A stretch of 8,857 bases of DNA from Prevotella sp. UBA2754 (lineage in GTDB: Bacteria > Bacteroidota > Bacteroidia > Bacteroidales > Bacteroidaceae), in NCBI GenBank assembly GCA_002353295.1, contig DEJG01000012.1, positions 1-8,857 of the forward strand, written 5' to 3'. The notes beneath the pieces are model-generated. The model had not been told where the DNA came from. It was given only the letters and a program-made list of their open reading frames with translations, and searched no databases. This document shows, one piece after another, positions 7,870 to 8,857 of this stretch (its first letter is position 1; the number at the start of each line of letters is the position of its first letter). A program made the translations under genes and the position numbers.

Positions 7870-8562
7870 ATGAAGAATGACAACATGAAGAATCAGTACC
7901 GCGTGAACGAGCAGATTCGTGTTCGTGAGGTACGTATTGTAGGAGAGGGCGAAAGTTCGGTTGTTCCTACCCGTCAAGCATTGGATATGGCGCGTGAGCA
8001 GGGCGTTGACCTTGTGGAAATATCGCCAAATGCAAATCCTCCTGTGTGTCGTTTGATCGACTATTCGAAATTCCTCTACCAGCAGAAGAAACGCCAGAAG
8101 GAGATGAAGGCCAAGCAGGTGAAGGTGGAGGTGAAGGAGATACGTTTCGGACCTCAGACCGACGAGCACGACTATCAGTTCAAGCTGAAGCATGCCAAGG
8201 AATTCCTGGAAGAAGGTAATAAGGTACGTGCGTATGTGTTCTTCCGTGGACGTTCTATTCTGTTTAAGGAACAGGGTGAGGTGTTGCTGCTCCGTTTCGC
8301 CAACGATTTGGAAGAATATGGTAAAGTTGAGCACATGCCTTCGCTGGAAGGAAAGAAGATGTTCCTCTATCTGGCTCCAAAGAAAGCTGGTGTTGCCAAG
8401 AAGAGCCAGCAGGCTCGCGACAGAGAGGCTTCTATCGCAGAAGCCAAGGAGGCCGAGAAACAACAGGCCGGGCAGGCAGCACCCTCGAATGGCGGCTTGT
8501 TTGCCAATGCCAAAATCAGTGCCGATGCGCTGAAGAAGTTGACCGAAGATTCGGAAGATTAA
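7870..8562 (+). CDS. infC: Translation initiation factor IF-3
   Basis: IF-3 binds the 30S ribosomal subunit, keeps it apart from 50S and checks start-codon and initiator-tRNA pairing. The 230-residue protein shows the N-domain (about 12-70, with YRVNEQIRVREVRIVG and DLVEISPNANPPVCRLIDY), the lysine-rich linker helix (KFLYQQKKRQKEMKAKQ, 67-83) and the C-domain (about 86-172, with VKEIRFGPQTDEHDY, FFRGRS and YLAPKK). The ATG at 7870 fits the 'MKND..KNQYR(I/V)NEQIR' start I recall for Bacteroidales; an ATG at 7885 is the only close alternative. An ordinary ATG is used, unlike the AUU of E. coli infC. A tail of about 58 residues (173-230), rich in Ala, Lys and Glu, extends beyond the end of the compact E. 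coli protein (about 180 residues); such tails also occur in relatives I recall from Bacteroidales. It is followed by rpmI after 77 bp. No thrS lies upstream, in contrast with the E. coli thrS-infC order. Confidence 0.98.
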   Translation: MKNDNMKNQYRVNEQIRVREVRIVGEGESSVVPTRQALDMAREQGVDLVEISPNANPPVCRLIDYSKFLYQQKKRQKEMKAKQVKVEVKEIRFGPQTDEHDYQFKLKHAKEFLEEGNKVRAYVFFRGRSILFKEQGEVLLLRFANDLEEYGKVEHMPSLEGKKMFLYLAPKKAGVAKKSQQARDREASIAEAKEAEKQQAGQAAPSNGGLFANAKISADALKKLTEDSED

Positions 8563-8639
8563 TTAGGAAAAGAAAGAAGGCGTCGCGCCCGGTATATGCG
8601 TAGTCGCCGATTATAATAACAATTTAAAATTTAAAAACA
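8563..8639 (+). promoter_or_regulatory. infC-rpmI spacer with a candidate RNA hairpin and A/T-rich start region
   Basis: The 77-bp spacer has two parts. First, 8579-8608 can fold into an imperfect hairpin: GGCG (8579-8582) with CGCC (8605-8608), and CGC (8584-8586) with GCG (8598-8600), leaving an 11-base loop (8587-8597) that contains GCCCGG. That loop is complementary to GCCGGGC in the end of infC (8467-8473). Second, 8611-8639 is almost pure A/T, with AATTTAAA repeated at 8621-8628 and 8628-8635, leading into the rpmI ATG without a Shine-Dalgarno; this is the usual look of highly translated Bacteroidota genes. No TAnnTTTG promoter box is present and no U-run follows the hairpin, so it is not a terminator. 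A role in ribosomal-protein (L20) feedback is a possibility by analogy with E. coli, not shown. Confidence 0.4.
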
Positions 8640-8837
8640 ATGCCAAAAGTAAAGACAAATTCCGGTGCGAAGAAGAGATTCTCTTTCACTGGTACAGGTA
8701 AGGTCAAGAGACACCACGCTTACCACAGTCACATTCTGACTAAGAAGACCAAGAAGCAGAAGCGCAACTTGGTAGGTTCAACAATCGTTGATGTATCAAA
8801 CATGAAGCAGGTTCGCGACCTGTTGTGTCTCCGTTAA
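8640..8837 (+). CDS. rpmI: 50S ribosomal protein L35 (bL35)
   Basis: A complete 65-residue basic ribosomal protein, the normal length for bL35. It opens with the conserved MPKVKTNSGAKKRF and carries the KRHHAYHSHILTKKT and KKQKRNL segments that contact 23S rRNA in the large subunit. The ATG at 8640 is the family start and lies after a strongly A/T-rich stretch without a Shine-Dalgarno sequence. It is the second gene of infC-rpmI; the window ends 20 bases after its stop, and rplT (L20) is the expected next gene in this conserved order. In E. coli rpmI translation is the target of L20 feedback and rplT is coupled to it. Confidence 0.98.
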   Translation: MPKVKTNSGAKKRFSFTGTGKVKRHHAYHSHILTKKTKKQKRNLVGSTIVDVSNMKQVRDLLCLR

Positions 8838-8857
8838 TTCACCTATTGTCAAACATT

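Noticed and set aside
7630..8463. Open minus-strand frame of 277 codons opposite the end of tamL and infC.
   Set aside because: It crosses two well-supported genes and a promoter, and its Leu/Ile-rich composition is what the antisense of Lys/Glu-rich infC gives. No family resemblance was seen.
8192..8533. Plus-strand 113-codon frame overlapping infC in another frame.
   Set aside because: The Arg/Cys/Ser-rich product is typical of an out-of-frame reading of infC, and no start signal is seen.
8612..8617. TATAAT in the infC-rpmI spacer as a sigma-70 -10 box.
   Set aside because: Bacteroidota primary promoters use TAnnTTTG, there is no matching upstream element 17 bp away, and the region is simply A/T-rich before the start codon.

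Overview
This is a piece of core chromosome from a member of the Bacteroidota, most likely order Bacteroidales and perhaps a Prevotella-like genus. Three points suggest this. All three intergenic promoters carry the Bacteroidota -7 box TAnnTTTG, each followed by CA, in place of a TTGACA/TATAAT pair. The outer-membrane TAM protein is a lipoprotein-type TamA (TamL), a form described for Bacteroidetes/Chlorobi. The IF3 and L35 proteins and the A-rich start regions without Shine-Dalgarno sequences also fit. The genus is an inference. All genes lie on the + strand and coding density is very high.

Layout: 1-61 holds a promoter, and 62-739 is a compact RluA-family RNA pseudouridine synthase whose mRNA may be almost leaderless. 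A 55-bp gap (740-794) holds the promoter for a two-gene unit: tamB (795-5423, a 1542-residue inner-membrane-anchored periplasm-spanning protein) and, overlapping it by 14 bp, tamL (5410-7767, a lipidated POTRA plus beta-barrel outer-membrane protein of the Omp85 family). A 102-bp gap (7768-7869) holds a near-consensus promoter for infC (7870-8562, initiation factor IF3). After a 77-bp spacer with a possible RNA structure comes rpmI (8640-8837, ribosomal protein L35). The window ends 20 bases later, where rplT (L20) would be expected.

How the genes work together: TamB and TamL should form one trans-envelope machine. TamB is tethered in the inner membrane and its long beta-rich body bridges the periplasm to the TamL barrel. 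In Proteobacteria the equivalent TAM complex is linked to outer-membrane protein insertion and lipid traffic. The 14-bp overlap suggests coupled translation. infC-rpmI(-rplT) is the classical translation operon, in which L20 represses the downstream genes in several bacteria. The first gene modifies RNA and has no evident link to the TAM pair beyond position.

No transposons, CRISPR arrays, tRNA or rRNA genes or phage genes were seen, and nothing here looks like a wholly new system. The points most worth a second look are a candidate long-range RNA pseudoknot between the end of infC and the infC-rpmI spacer, the near-leaderless pseudouridine synthase gene, and the lipidated, tamB-first TAM operon.
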